64,000 nucleotides of DNA from Knoxdaviesia capensis. Taxonomy: Eukaryota > Ascomycota > Sordariomycetes > Microascales > Gondwanamycetaceae. The position numbers were made by a program, and so were the translations under genes. This document shows, piece after piece, positions 11,483 through 22,248 of the stretch. The DNA lies in contig LNGK01000015.1 of NCBI GenBank assembly GCA_001510575.1, positions 332,146 to 396,145 of the forward strand. Direction: 5' to 3'. Below the pieces are notes generated by a model that was given only the letters and a program-made list of their open reading frames with translations, was not told where the DNA came from and made no database searches. How positions within the stretch are numbered: position 1 is the first letter of the stretch; every line of letters begins with the position of its first letter.

Positions 11483-13027
11483 CTAGGGCCACTCCACCTT
11501 CTTGCAGCTGTTCGACTCCTTGAATTTCTTGATCTTCTCCAAGTCCCAACCGCTCCGGAAGCGCTGGCCGTTCTCCTCTTTCCGCGGCTTGCCAACCTTG
11601 AAGGCCCGGCTGGCGCCGCAGATGCCGTTTGAGTAGCGGAACTGGAAGCAATGCTCGTTCTTCTGACACCCCCGGCGGCAGTGGTCAAAGTCGAGATGGG
11701 CCTCCTTCTCCTCGTCTGTCATGTCCGCCTCCTTCATGGTGCGCTCGATCTGCCACTTCTCGTACTTGTCGGCAGTGGCGTTCAGGTAGTACCAGTCATC
11801 GCTGAGATTGTCCCAGTCATCGCGCGAGTCCTTGACTACGCGCTTTTCAAAAAACTCCTCGTAGATGTCCTTGATGAGCATCGGCTTCTTCTCCACCGTC
11901 TTGGCGTCGTTGTTGTAGAACTCGTTCTCAAACGCCCAGAAGCTCGAAACCTCCTCGCTGTTCAGATGGTGCATGGTGACAATCGGCTGGCACCAGTGGG
12001 TCGGGCCGTACGGAAGCGTAAAGGGCTTCTCGCCGTTGATGGTCGGCCACACCTGCTTGACGCCAGTGCGGGTCTTGTTATGCACGGCCTTGCTGAACAT
12101 GTAGTCGCCACAGCACTCGTCGCGCACATCTTCGTCGAACTCGTTGGCGACTCCGGGGTTGTTGTGAATGAAGTCGTGCATCAGCGCCTGCGACAGAACG
12201 TAGCCGCTGCCACCGTGGCTAAACCCAAAGTTAGAGAGCATGGCAACGCTGCCTAGGTAGATCTTCTTCTTCGGATCCATCGTCTTCAACCACTGCGTCA
12301 TGGTGGGCCAGAGCACGTAGGTATCGGCGTCGACGAAGATGTACCAGTCGTAGTTAGGTCGCAGGTTGTAGGCCTTCTCGGCGATGTGGATGTTCTTGTA
12401 CTTGTCGAGGTTCCAGCCGTCACTGGCAGATCCGCCAGACCTGACATTCTTGAGGCAAGATTCCTGCTCGGTGAAGCACGACTGCTGGTTGCGGTAGAGG
12501 TCGAAATCCTTGTTGTCATTCTTGACAGAAGGCAACACAGTGTCGAGACTGTCGCGGATGTGGTAGCCGCCAATAGTCTGGTTGAAATCGGAGAAGATGA
12601 AGAACTCGGGCAGGCACTGCAGAGTGGTGATCAGGTGAATAGGAACACGGTTGTAGGCCTCCGTGGCGCCGGTCTTCATGACAAGCAGGATGTTGCTGGT
12701 ATCGGCGAAGTTGTCGCAAGCCGGATTAAGGCGGCGGGCAGGCTGATCGATAGATTCAGTAAAGGCACCCTTGCCCGCATCGCCATAAAGCGGTTGCGGG
12801 GTGGTCGAGCCGAGGAATCCATGCGGGGGCGGCGGCGGAGGAGGGGGAGGCGGAGGCGGATGCGGAGCACCGCCATGTTGATAGCCCGCTGGGGGCGGAG
12901 GGGGAGGCGGGGGGTGGTTTGGTGGCCGTTGAGTGGGAAGAACGATTGCGGAGTGGGAATTCAAGGAAAAGATGACGAAAGTAACAAATACTAACGCCAC
13001 CACCGTGATGGCTCGTCTCGAGAGCAT
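11483..13027 (-). CDS. GT31-like type II membrane glycosyltransferase
   Basis: A single-exon gene of 514 residues. Residues 6-30 form a signal anchor (ITVVALVFVTFVIF), so this is a Golgi-type type II membrane protein. A stem of two polyproline blocks (about residues 35-68) separates the anchor from the catalytic domain. That domain carries a Fringe/GT31-like D-x-D site at FVDADTYVLW (D233, D235) that would bind metal and nucleotide sugar, followed by GGSGYVLS. A Cys-rich C-terminal segment (HCRRGCQKNEHC...GICGASRAF) resembles a PAN/apple module. Fungal members are widespread but mostly uncharacterised; donor and acceptor are unknown. Plant GT31 enzymes include hydroxyproline galactosyltransferases, which matters for the prolyl hydroxylase at 20.7 kb. 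Its promoter is CT-rich on the minus strand. Confidence 0.9.
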   Translation of the reverse strand: MLSRRAITVVALVFVTFVIFSLNSHSAIVLPTQRPPNHPPPPPPPPAGYQHGGAPHPPPPPPPPPPPPHGFLGSTTPQPLYGDAGKGAFTESIDQPARRLNPACDNFADTSNILLVMKTGATEAYNRVPIHLITTLQCLPEFFIFSDFNQTIGGYHIRDSLDTVLPSVKNDNKDFDLYRNQQSCFTEQESCLKNVRSGGSASDGWNLDKYKNIHIAEKAYNLRPNYDWYIFVDADTYVLWPTMTQWLKTMDPKKKIYLGSVAMLSNFGFSHGGSGYVLSQALMHDFIHNNPGVANEFDEDVRDECCGDYMFSKAVHNKTRTGVKQVWPTINGEKPFTLPYGPTHWCQPIVTMHHLNSEEVSSFWAFENEFYNNDAKTVEKKPMLIKDIYEEFFEKRVVKDSRDDWDNLSDDWYYLNATADKYEKWQIERTMKEADMTDEEKEAHLDFDHCRRGCQKNEHCFQFRYSNGICGASRAFKVGKPRKEENGQRFRSGWDLEKIKKFKESNSCKKVEWP

Positions 13028-13835
13028 GTTGGAGATAGACTGAGGAATTGGAAAAGTGAGTGAGCGTCGAGGGTCGGTTCGGGAAGCTGTGTCTTGACGG
13101 AAACTTCGAGGGGAGGAAATTTAGAGTTTATGATGGTGGAAATAGGAGAAAATAGGCATCAGGCCGACTCGGGAGATGGCAGCTACCACAGGAGAAAAGA
13201 AGAGAAGAAGAAAAATCACGAGTCGCGCAAACAAAAGAAGGAAACGCGCAAACTGGAGATGTCGAGAAAGAAAGAAAAAAAAATAGCAATAATCAGGAGG
13301 CCAGAAATTCACAACAGTCGTCGAGTTGCGGAGGCCAAGAACGAGGTGTAAAAGGGGAGAAGGCGGAAGATCGCCAAGATCGATATGGATATTTGGTTAG
13401 TGATGAAGAGAAGAAGTACTTGACGTTAGTTTTCCGTTGGCTTGTGAAAGTCCATTTGGAAGACGCAAAAGTTAACGAAGGACCGAGAGGATGGAAGTAT
13501 CGACGATGGGAAACGTAAAGGGGGAGAAAGAAAGTTTGAGAGGGGAAGATGACGAGAAGAAGAGGGAAGAAGAGAAAGTCAGGAAGCACAAGAGGAAACC
13601 GGCCGAGCGTATGGAAAATTGAACAGCCAACGAGAGAAAGGTCGCTAATTTACGAGATTCCGGTAGGGCTTGGCTAGGGAAAGCGCGACCGTGTTCAGAA
13701 AAAGGAGCTGCGAGGAAAGAGCGCGAGGAAGGCTGACAGATTATTTTTTTTTCTTTCCTCCTTCCTTCTGAGAGCGACCAAACTGGCATCCGGTCAGGAG
13801 GTAACGGGAAATACCACACGCGACCTTCCAAGACC

Positions 13836-13853
13836 TTTTTTTTTTTTTTTTTT
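13836..13853. repeat. Poly(T) tract, 18 nt
   Basis: A homopolymer of 18 T's on plus (poly-A on minus), about 810 bp upstream of the GT31 start. It may be a nucleosome-excluding promoter element; this is inferred from position only. Confidence 0.9.
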
Positions 13854-16004
13854 CCTACAGATCCAGACCCAAAGGGAGAGGCAGAAAATCAAGACTAGCC
13901 AACCACAGACCAGGACAGCACCACCAGGTCCCTGGGCCGCTCCTGCCCTGTTCGTATTTATTTCATCGCCACCCTAAGTGAACTCTGTTCCTTCCTGTTT
14001 CCCTCACCCTTGGCCTGGACCTTCCCGCTTGGCCTGCCTCCCTTACTTCCTCCGTACAGAAAGACGCAGGGCAGGGTTGGTCCTTGCCGCAAATTATCTT
14101 CGACCCGCGCCCGCTTAACTTCATAGAGGCACGACTGAGGACAGCTACCGCGTTGATACCGTACAACGGTGAGGCGGAGGCGAGAAGAAAAGGGGGGAAA
14201 AAGAGACCAAGCTTTCAACTGACATCGTGTCATCTGTCTTGCATGCTGGCTACACGGAGTAGCAAAACCGGAAAAAGGGGAGACTAGATATGCTTTTTGG
14301 AGGTTTTTTGAAATCTGGGCCCTGTCACCAGAACTACCCACTGTGGCTTACCGTAAGGCTAAGTTTAGCAGTAAACCCCCAGGTGATAGCGACTTCCCTG
14401 CATTTTAGACAGGCTCTTACTAGGTTCTAGGTCGGTGTTACTACCGTATAATCTTACAAGCTCCATCGCTGGAGCTACGGGCAAGGCAGGCCAAATCGGG
14501 CAAGATGGGATAAATGCATAGCGCATTGTCGGGCTTCTTCTATCTCAGTTGCTAGTGCTTATGTATGCAATGCTGGCAATGACTTGGCGATAGTTGATTC
14601 GACTTCACAATGGCAGAAACCAGAAGTAAAGTCCCAAGAGACAACAGCGCGCAAAGAAAGGCATGGAAAGAAAGCTGTAACCCTGGGATGGACACATGGA
14701 ACGGAAGAAAAACCCCCCTAGGGCAGGTACGGTGGAGTGGACCCTGAATGGTGGCGCCAGGCTATTTCATGCAGCGCAACAATCCGCACTCTATCATTGG
14801 CCCGTACCATAGCGACAGATTGCGCCCTGTCTTGAGCGCAGCAAATGTCGCTGCCAGAAATCGTCGTTGGGAATGAGGTGGCAGGCATCTCAGCTTATCG
14901 TGTAAAAAGGCCAACATCACCGTATTTATCCGGACCGCGTTCGAAGGGGCATTTAAAGGTGGCAGGCACACAAACTCTATCATGCCGACGCCAAAAAAAA
15001 AAGTCTGGGTAACCCTAAGAACAGGAAAATGAAGATTCCGGAGTCGGTCACTCCACTCTCTGCTATCTAGGCGGCCTTGGCTTTCATTTTTACCTTCTTC
15101 TAGTCCTAGTCCTTCAATGTCGAATATGCTTGGTTGATACTTAGCTTTTGTTTCTGGTTTGGTACAGCAGGCGCGAGCGGTCGAAGAGGCTCTGTATGAC
15201 GACAGGAAATCGACAACTCCAAAGTGAATAGATAGACGTTGGCTGTCAAGCTTAATATCTACAGCCAGTACACATCCCCGAAATCCAGTAAGATGAGGGA
15301 GATTTTAAGGATTGCGCGGAAATCCTTCGCTCCGATCGGATACTTAACCAAACCCTAGCTTCCCGTATCCGGGGACATTTTCTTACTGGCGACACTTTTT
15401 TTCCCCTCTCTATCGGCCAGTTTCGCAGTCGCTGTGAGTAGACGGACGGGCGCTTCGGATAAAGTATCTGAGTTTCTTTCCTTTCTCCTCTCTGGCATAT
15501 GTCGCCAGAGGTTGAGTGGCGGCTTGCGGTAACTGAAACTGGCAGCTCTGTCAGCCGCCAGTTGTCTTCCGGTATGGTACAGGGTATTTTGCTCCGTACT
15601 GCGATGCAAAATTCTCGCGCGTTGTTTTGGCTTGTGTGGTGTTTCATCGGACCCGAGATCCAGTGATGTGTGTGAAGGACCCGTGATATGCCTTTTGAAT
15701 GATCCAGAAGGGGGGTTAGGGTTTGTGGTCAAGCTTAGGGTTAACCTAACATGGAGACTCCATGCAGTAACTAGGAACAGAATGTTTGTTGTGTCTTGTC
15801 TTGACTACTAATGATTGTGGTATGAGTGCCGTAACAGCAGTCTCTAGATATACTTCGTATACAACCCCGAATCACCCTCTCCGAACCCAAGCCTCGCTGA
15901 GGAAGTATTCAACGCAACTTTCCTGGGCCGTTTCGATTTGCCGCGGTCTCACCTCGCCCTTCGGATCTTCCACCGCCTGGGCGACGCCCGGGCGACACAA
16001 GACC

Positions 16005-16024
16005 TATAAAACCCAGCGGCCAAT
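16005..16024 (+). promoter_or_regulatory. TATA-like element with adjacent CCAAT, unassigned transcript
   Basis: TATAAA (16005-16010) is followed by CCAAT (16020-16024) and about 130 nt of CT-rich sequence leading to an ATG at 16167. The arrangement looks like a plus-strand transcription start. No large gene follows it directly; see the small-gene candidate. Confidence 0.3.
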
Positions 16025-16166
16025 CCCTCTTTCTTCTTTTCTGGGTACTTCTCTGACTCAAGCCCGTCTATTCGTCCGTCTCAGTCGTTTAGAGTCTCGC
16101 TTGTCTCTTGCCATTCTCCCTCCCTCTTCCACGAACCGTCTCTCTGGCGTGCTGAACGATTGAAAT

Positions 16167-16666
16167 ATGGCGCCCCTTCTGGGCGTTCCTCGCGTCTTAA
16201 GACATTGCGCGCTCTAGTATGTGTGTCTCTAGGGATCTCGCGCGCCGTGTGTAGTATGAGACATACATACAGGCTTTATGGAATGTGGGTGTAATAGGCT
16301 GTAAAGAGATTTGGCTCTGGAGAGCTGTACTGAGGGTGGTACGGCAATGCAGGCAAGGTACTGGATGGTTGAAGCGGGAGAGCAGAGACAGCAGCCAAAT
16401 ATAACATAGTGGAACCGTGGCGTCTTGGTTTGGTGATGGAAATAAGGACAGTTCTGACTAGTTACACAATGAGCTTCTCGGGGAGTCTGTTGCAATTCTT
16501 CGCTGGTGTGTTGTTCGGTTCAACGAAAGCCAGTGAACCAGAGCCAGAGCTTGCGGCCAGATCAGTGCCGAAGAATACATACATGCTTCATCAGAATACA
16601 TGGCATCTGGATGGGACTTTCAATCGTATACTCATTCTAAGCATTGCAGGAACATCCTGGGTATGA
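16167..16666 (+). CDS. Possible small spliced gene, unrecognised product
   Basis: Weak candidate. An ATG at 16167 starts a 16-codon frame that stops at a TAG overlapping a good donor (GTATGT at 16217). Splicing to the acceptor after TGACTAG at 16457 gives an in-frame second exon (16458-16666) reading YTMSFSGSLLQFFAGVLF and ending at a TGA after AGTSWV, about 86 residues in all. The intron would be 241 nt, long for this genome. No domain is recognised. The support is only the promoter-like sequence upstream and the frame match. A non-coding transcript is equally possible. It would be convergent with RFC3. Confidence 0.18.
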
Positions 16667-16772
16667 TGACATGACATTAAAAACACCCATAGTATAGGCC
16701 TCAAACAGAACCCAGTCCCAAAAACACGAATATGGAAAGAAAAGCATTAGGGTAGCCAACAAACTGACCAGC

Positions 16773-18183
16773 TTACACCTTCGACAGCTCGGCTCCGGCC
16801 CGAATCACACCCACAAGCGCGCCGGTCTGCACCGTCTCGCTAGCTCCGCCGGCAACACGGTACTCGACCTCCGCGAGCCCGTCCAGCCAGCGTACCATGA
16901 CCTCGGGCTTGACCTGCAGCTTGACGACCTCTTCGGAGAGCGCGGTGATGATGTCGGCCAGCGCGAGGCCCTGGGTGGTCTTCAGCGTGTTGATCGTCGT
17001 CAGACACGACGTCACGTCGGGCGTGCTGAGCAGGGTCTCGAGGATCTTGGTGATGGCGCTGGGCGGCGGCGCGGCGATGCATGTGTAGATCGTCTCGGTG
17101 GTGATCTTGTCACGCACGATCTCGCTGTCGGGGATTTTGGGCGCGTTTTTCGGGCGCAGAGGGGCACCTGCAGGCATCGTTAGTTCACAAAGTCAAAGAT
17201 AGAGGACGGTGCATGCAAAGCACCAACGCGTTGGGAGGGGATATGTGTGGACACTCACTGGATGCATGGCACGCCTGCAGCACGTTCAACGCCCGTCGCA
17301 TATCACCCTTGCTGAGCGACACCAGCGCGCCGACAGCCTCGGGCATGATATTGACGGCCTCCTCGGCGACGACCCTGTCGACCAGGACGCGGATATCGGC
17401 CTCCTTGAGCGGGCTGAAGCGGAACCGCGTGCAGCGCGACAGCAGCGCGGGGGAGAGCTTGTGGGCGTAGTTGGCGATGACGCAGAAGCGCGTGTTGGCG
17501 GTGTACTTCTCCATGATGCGGCGCAGGGCCATCTGCGCGGTGTTGGTCATGGCGTCGGCCTCGTCGAGGATGATGAGCTTGTAGGTGGGCGCGCCGCCGG
17601 CGGACGCGCCCGCCGAAGCGCCCATTGAGAAGATCTGCCGGGTCGACGCAAAGGTCTTGATCTGCTCGCGCACCACGTCGATGCCGCGGTCGTCGGAGGC
17701 GTTCAGCTCGAGCACCATCTGGCGCATGTTGGCGGCGCCGTAGATGCGGCGCGCAAGCGCGAGGATCGTCGAGGTCTTGCCGGTTCCGGGGGGCCCGTAC
17801 AGCAGCAGGTGGGGCAGGCGGTTGGAGTCGACGAACTTGTTGATCGTGGCGAGGATGTCTTGGTGGCCTGACACGTCGGCGAGCGTTACCGGGCGGTACT
17901 TCTCGACCCTGCGGGGAAATGTGTGAGTATGTGATCCTGCCAGTGAAGAGCTTAATTGCAGTGGCCGTGCTGAATCCGCGCCGAGGGCGAAGGAAGCCCA
18001 ATATGATATCAAGCCGTCTGCACACGGCCGGATTCGGCGTAGGATAACGTACCATGGCAACGAGTCCTCGGCCTCAACCGGCAGATTCGCCGCGCTGCGC
18101 TTGCCTTTGCTCTCTTCCCCGCCAAACTTGATGTCGCGAGAGGGGGCGACATCGACGTCAACGTCCATTTCATCGTCCGACAT
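16773..18183 (-). CDS. RFC3: Replication factor C subunit 3 (clamp loader)
   Basis: Three exons (18183-18053, 17908-17259, 17167-16773) encode 391 residues. It is a small subunit of the RFC clamp loader, an AAA+ ATPase that loads PCNA at primer-template junctions in the nucleus. The start of the AAA+ domain is VEKYRPVTL. Walker A is GPPGTGKT (82-89), Walker B is LDEADAM (159-162 DEAD), and the arginine-finger motif is LLSRCTRFRF. NASDDRGIDVVR and the C-terminal collar (from about residue 260) match yeast Rfc3 (human RFC5) better than other subunits. Odd: an Ala/Gly-rich insertion (MGASAGASAGGAPTY) precedes Walker B. Two ACGCGT boxes lie 175-189 bp upstream, consistent with MBF-driven G1/S expression. 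Confidence 0.95.
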
Positions 18184-18357
18184 GATGGTTGACTGCGGTT
18201 GGGAGGAGGAAAACGGGGTTGGAAATCAGATACGTCTCGCAAGGCTATGAATGGAAAGATGGCAATTGGGGGGTGGAAATTGGTTGAGATGTTGGTGATG
18301 AATTGAGAATTGGTGAGGCAGGATTTGGTGGTTGAAAAAAGTGAACAAAATCACTTA

Positions 18358-18372
18358 ACGCGTTTGACGCGT
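18358..18372. promoter_or_regulatory. Two MluI cell-cycle boxes upstream of RFC3
   Basis: ACGCGT occurs at 18358-18363 and again at 18367-18372, three bases apart, 175-189 bp before the RFC3 ATG. MBF-type factors bind this motif in yeasts to drive DNA-replication genes at G1/S. Site sequence and spacing are seen; function is inferred from gene identity. Confidence 0.7.
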
Positions 18373-18380
18373 TCCATAAG

Positions 18381-18405
18381 TTAGGGTTGTTTGGAGCTGT
18401 TAGGG
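18381..18405. promoter_or_regulatory. Two telobox-like TTAGGGTT motifs upstream of RFC3
   Basis: TTAGGGTT occurs at 18381 and 18400, just upstream of the ACGCGT pair. The reverse complement AACCCTAA is the site type bound by Tbf1/Teb1-like telobox proteins in yeasts. Here it is probably a promoter element, as there is no telomeric array. Confidence 0.45.
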
Positions 18406-19763
18406 TTATCCCGGCTCCGGTCCCGGGACGGTGGAATTCCACAGCTTGTAATGATATTGCTTATCGCTTACCATATGTACGTTGTGATCATCGCCGAGTC
18501 TACGTACCGAACTGCCATAAGAGATGCAGAACATGTGAAATCGGTGTCTCTTTGTTTCGGTTATGAACGCTCGCGTTATGGCCGTGTGTATCGTGTCCGC
18601 CTTCGTATTGAAAGACCGAGAATACGAGACTGGAACTCTTGCTATCTTTCATCAACTCAAAATTTCAAACCGGCGTTGGGGACCTTTGTAGGATTGAGGA
18701 TTCTGCGTTGAAGGAACACATCGGCGTCCTCGCGTAGTTACAGACGGATCTCCGATCCGACGTCTCCCCAACATGGAACCTGCAGTTAATCAACGAAGGA
18801 CGACTCGGCGTAATGGAGATTTTATTCTTAGAACCTCGATATGATACTGCAGCAATCCACACAGTTGGGAAGCTGTCCACAGCCATAGAAAGATGCACGT
18901 CAAACCCATTCTCTCCTACCCTAACCCTTATGACCTGACGCAAGTCTAATATCGGTGTTGCCACTGGCCGATCACGAACATCTGATAATATACACCATTT
19001 TTCCAGGAATAGACTGCGGAGTCAGAGCTGTCGAAGGATATAGGTCCCGGGTAAACTTCCGTTCGCCTTCAGTGCCGGTTTGGTGCCAGTCGGGTTCCGC
19101 TGAGCTTCCTTCAGACGGCACAGCATCGCCGATAGGACGATTTCTTCCTCGTAAGTCGGGAATCCTACACCGGAAGACAGAAGTCTTCTGGGATGAATAG
19201 AACGTCTTTTTTTTTTCGACAGAATCGCCATGCAAAAGGAGGGGAGAAAAGGCCCTCAGGATTCTCGGCTGTGGGAATGGGACTGTAAAGCATAGACGGC
19301 CAAGTTAACTCTGGGCCGTTCCTCCGCACTGGCCGTCCAATATTTGCCATTGAATATACATTTTGATATATAGCCGAAATGCTATTAGTCGCCTGGTATA
19401 TTGGACTCTGGTAAATTCTTCTGGTGCCTTTTGCTCAAGGTGTTATCTGCAGGGGGCGCATTAAAAAAAACGAAGGCTGGATTCGAGGCCCCTTCGTAAG
19501 TACAATGGCTTTTACGTGGACGAATCTATATGCCGGAACTGTCTGGAGACGAATAGAGTGCGTATATGAGCCGTCGACTGGACGACGAGATATCTGGGAT
19601 CCGGGGAAGTATATGAACTTGATAAAGTCTCGTCGATGGTTTTCTGATCATCGTCGCGATTTGTTTTCGCCATTGAGGAAAAATTGTGTTTTATCTTTCT
19701 CACCAACGCTCAATCGACTCTTGTCCTTCGTCCTCGCCTTGATATCTCGACACTACCACTACA
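18406..19763. other. Divergent intergenic region RFC3/DUF4360
   Basis: This is the promoter side of both RFC3 (minus) and the DUF4360 gene (plus). No coding frame here is convincing. A CCCTAACCC-type element lies at about 18.92 kb. Confidence 0.5.
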
Positions 19764-20449
19764 ATGATCGGCTCTGTGTCGCTTCTCACTGCATTTGCGG
19801 CCCTCGCCGCCGCCATGCCCGCAGCCCCTGCAGCCCCGCGCATCGCATCCGCCCTATTCTCCGGAAATGGCTGCCCGGCCGACTCCTCGCCGGCTCCATC
19901 GGTGAAGGCGCTCGCCGGATCCCTGCTGGAGTTCACCTACCCGACGTTCTCAGCGTCCCTCGGCACCTCGGAAGGCCGTGTTGCCAACTCTCGGAACTGC
20001 GGTGCGCACCTGAGCATCGACCGGGGCTTGCCCGGGTGGAGGTTGGTGGTTAGGAGCGTCGAGCATCACGGAACGTTCTTCTCGACGCCTAACTCTACGC
20101 TCCGGCTCTTTACCACCGTGTTCTACACCGAAGACGCTGCCAACACTGTAAGTTCTGGCTTTGAAGATACCCAGGGGATACTGCATGCTGACGTTTGCAG
20201 GTTACGCTCACTACCGACATCGACACGCCCAAGTCTCTCGCTCTGTCCCGCGTCAACGCCACCGCCGAAGTTGCCCCGGCATTCGGATCCCCCTGCACCA
20301 CCGAGGACGGCACAGTCGGCATCTTCAACCTGAACTTCCGGGCGGCTCTCACCAGCAAGAGTGCTGACGCCATCGCGGCCTTCTTGGGCGAGGATGATAG
20401 CCCCGTCAAGTCTATTGTGGAGTTTGACTGGGAGAAGTGCACGGAGTAG
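19764..20449 (+). CDS. Secreted DUF4360 family protein
   Basis: Two exons (19764-20147, 20201-20449) joined in phase 0 by a 53-nt intron encode 210 residues. A signal peptide (GSVSLLTAFAALAAAMPAA) is followed by the pattern of the fungal DUF4360 family. That pattern is GNGCPADS near residue 34, FSASLG, an NCGAHL motif and a beta-rich remainder ending WEKCTE. The cysteines are spaced as in a small disulfide-bonded secreted protein. The molecular function of the family is unknown; members are common in fungal secretomes. The gene is convergent with the prolyl 4-hydroxylase gene, 211 bp between stops. Confidence 0.85.
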
Positions 20450-20660
20450 GCTATGGACACTGGGAGGAGTGGTGGAAACATGATTCGAGAAGGTGGGATT
20501 GAACTTTAAAGTGAGGAGGAAAACCAAATCGATTTTAGTGGGCTAGATGATTCTGTATCGTCGTTTATCTTTGTATATCTGCATGACCTGTATCTCAAAA
20601 ACAGAAAATTCTCCCTTAGGCAGTGCTATCAACTTCAATCGTACAAATGTGCCCCCAACA

Positions 20661-21573
20661 TCACTGATCCTTGGACTCGGCCCCTCGGATTTCCGCTCCG
20701 AGCGGAGCCTGTCGGGTCCAGATATTCATGCCAATCTTGCTTCCTCGAGACACAGGCAACCCAGCATGCAACGTGCGCGGATCTCCCGACCCATCAGTGC
20801 GCAGATTCTCCCAGTAGATAACGTTGCCAGCGAGTGGGCGGAACGTGGTCCCCTTATCCCACGGCTCATCGCAATCGACAAAGTCGCACCAGCGCTCGCT
20901 GGCGGGCGGCGCCACGGCGGGGAAGTTCGTGCCGCCGCCGATGATATCGGCGCTGACGTCGACGTAGCCGAAGAACGACGACGCGCGGTTGCCGCCGACG
21001 TCCGCGGTGGCGTGGGCGGCGTCGACGAACCAGTCGGTGTGGAAGTGGTAGCGCTCGCCGCGCTCGTAGCGCACCAGCTGGATCGGCTCGACGTGGGCGC
21101 GCGCCGTGTCGAAGCCCTGGAACTCGGCGGCGCGCTCCTCGATGCACCGCACCACCGGCGTGAAGGGGAGCGCGGTGCTGGAGGACGTCCGGCCGGAGTT
21201 GAAGCCGACGCCGCTGCGGTCTGTCACGGCCGAGTGCGTGAATGTGCCGTTTCTGCGGACCAGGGTTAGCGTGTGTATATAGCAGTGCGAGGTGGGTGAA
21301 GTGTGGTATGTACCCTTGTTTAATCATGTGCTTCCGTTCGTCGGGAGTAATGAAGTCCTCGAGGTATATCACGAGAGGTGAGCGCGACAACAGATGCGCT
21401 TTGTACGGTGGATGTGTGCATGTGTAGGGAGCCGCCGGGTCCTCGACGTCCGCGCTTGATTCGTCGGCGGCGTCATCGGAGAGGGGCTGTTGGGCATCCT
21501 GGCCGGATGTGCAAGTGGCGAGCAGGCCAGCCGCCAGCAAAATATAAGTGTATCCGGAAGTTGGCACTCTCAT
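20661..21573 (-). CDS. Prolyl 4-hydroxylase-like 2-oxoglutarate/Fe(II) dioxygenase, ER/secreted
   Basis: Two exons (21573-21314, 21252-20661) encode 283 residues. I chose the ATG at 21573 because it starts a clean signal peptide (TSGYTYILLAAGLLATCTSG); a start at 21654 would bury it. CTHPPYK...IYLEDFITPDE opens the P4Hc catalytic domain. Iron ligands are H158 and D160 (HFHTDW) and H249 (LHAGLPVS). K259 would bind 2-oxoglutarate. All four key residues are present, so it should be active on proline in secretory proteins or peptides. It lacks an ER-retention tail of its own. It is head-to-head (675 bp) with a PDI-like gene ending in HDEL, which recalls the animal alpha/beta prolyl hydroxylase complex. 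Fungal relatives are usually considered stand-alone enzymes. Confidence 0.9.
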
Positions 21574-22248
21574 GGTGAACTGTGAACTGTGAGGGGCGAA
21601 CTGGTGTATTGGGCAAGCTAGATTTTGATCTGATAAAGAGCCCAGAAAACCCAAAGATTTTATGTACGGAGAAAGAAACGGCTCTTGAATGATTTTCGTT
21701 TCCCTGATCCGATATCATCTGATAAAGCCGACACGGGAAAGCGAGATAGTTTCAGGGGTCCAGGAGGTGAAGTCAAGATGAAACATTGACGGGGATCTGT
21801 GCGCAAGATTTGGCGATGGGGAGAGGATGTTTATATATTGACCAGCGGCTGGTTACGTATCTCCCTTTCGAGAAACAACAAGTGGCTAGTTACTGCATCA
21901 AATGCTCAACTCTTCAGCACACATCATTTCTAGCTCACCTTTCTCTTTCTGCTCCGCGTCGAGCCGGATTATCGGAAGGAAATCCGGGCCATCGCCGAAA
22001 AGTGGAGCGCCCCACACGGAGGGTTACCGGGGGTGATTTCGCGCTAAACACAACATCCCCTAAAGATAATCAGGAGGAACAAAGGCCACGAAGGCTTGAA
22101 ACATTTCTGTTTGATGCTGAGGAACCTTCTGATGTTCTTTTTGAATTGTATGAACTTATCTCTTCTGTGCTGATCCTATACCAACCGATATTAGTGTGAA
22201 ACTCTCTACTCTGACTTCACGACATACGAGCGCACGACTTCCTCCACG
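21574..22248. promoter_or_regulatory. Shared divergent promoter region, P4H and PDI-like genes
   Basis: The 675-bp region between the start codons of the two head-to-head genes has no credible coding frame. Shared control is possible from the arrangement alone; I recognise no specific operator. Confidence 0.5.

Larger units (their letters stand above)
13028..16166. other. Intergenic region upstream of GT31
   Basis: No supported gene. Up to about 13.9 kb the minus strand is pyrimidine-rich, fitting the promoter and leader of GT31. TTAGGG-type hexamers occur at about 15.01 and 15.71-15.74 kb without clear clustering. Nothing recognisable lies at 14.0-15.9 kb. Confidence 0.5.
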
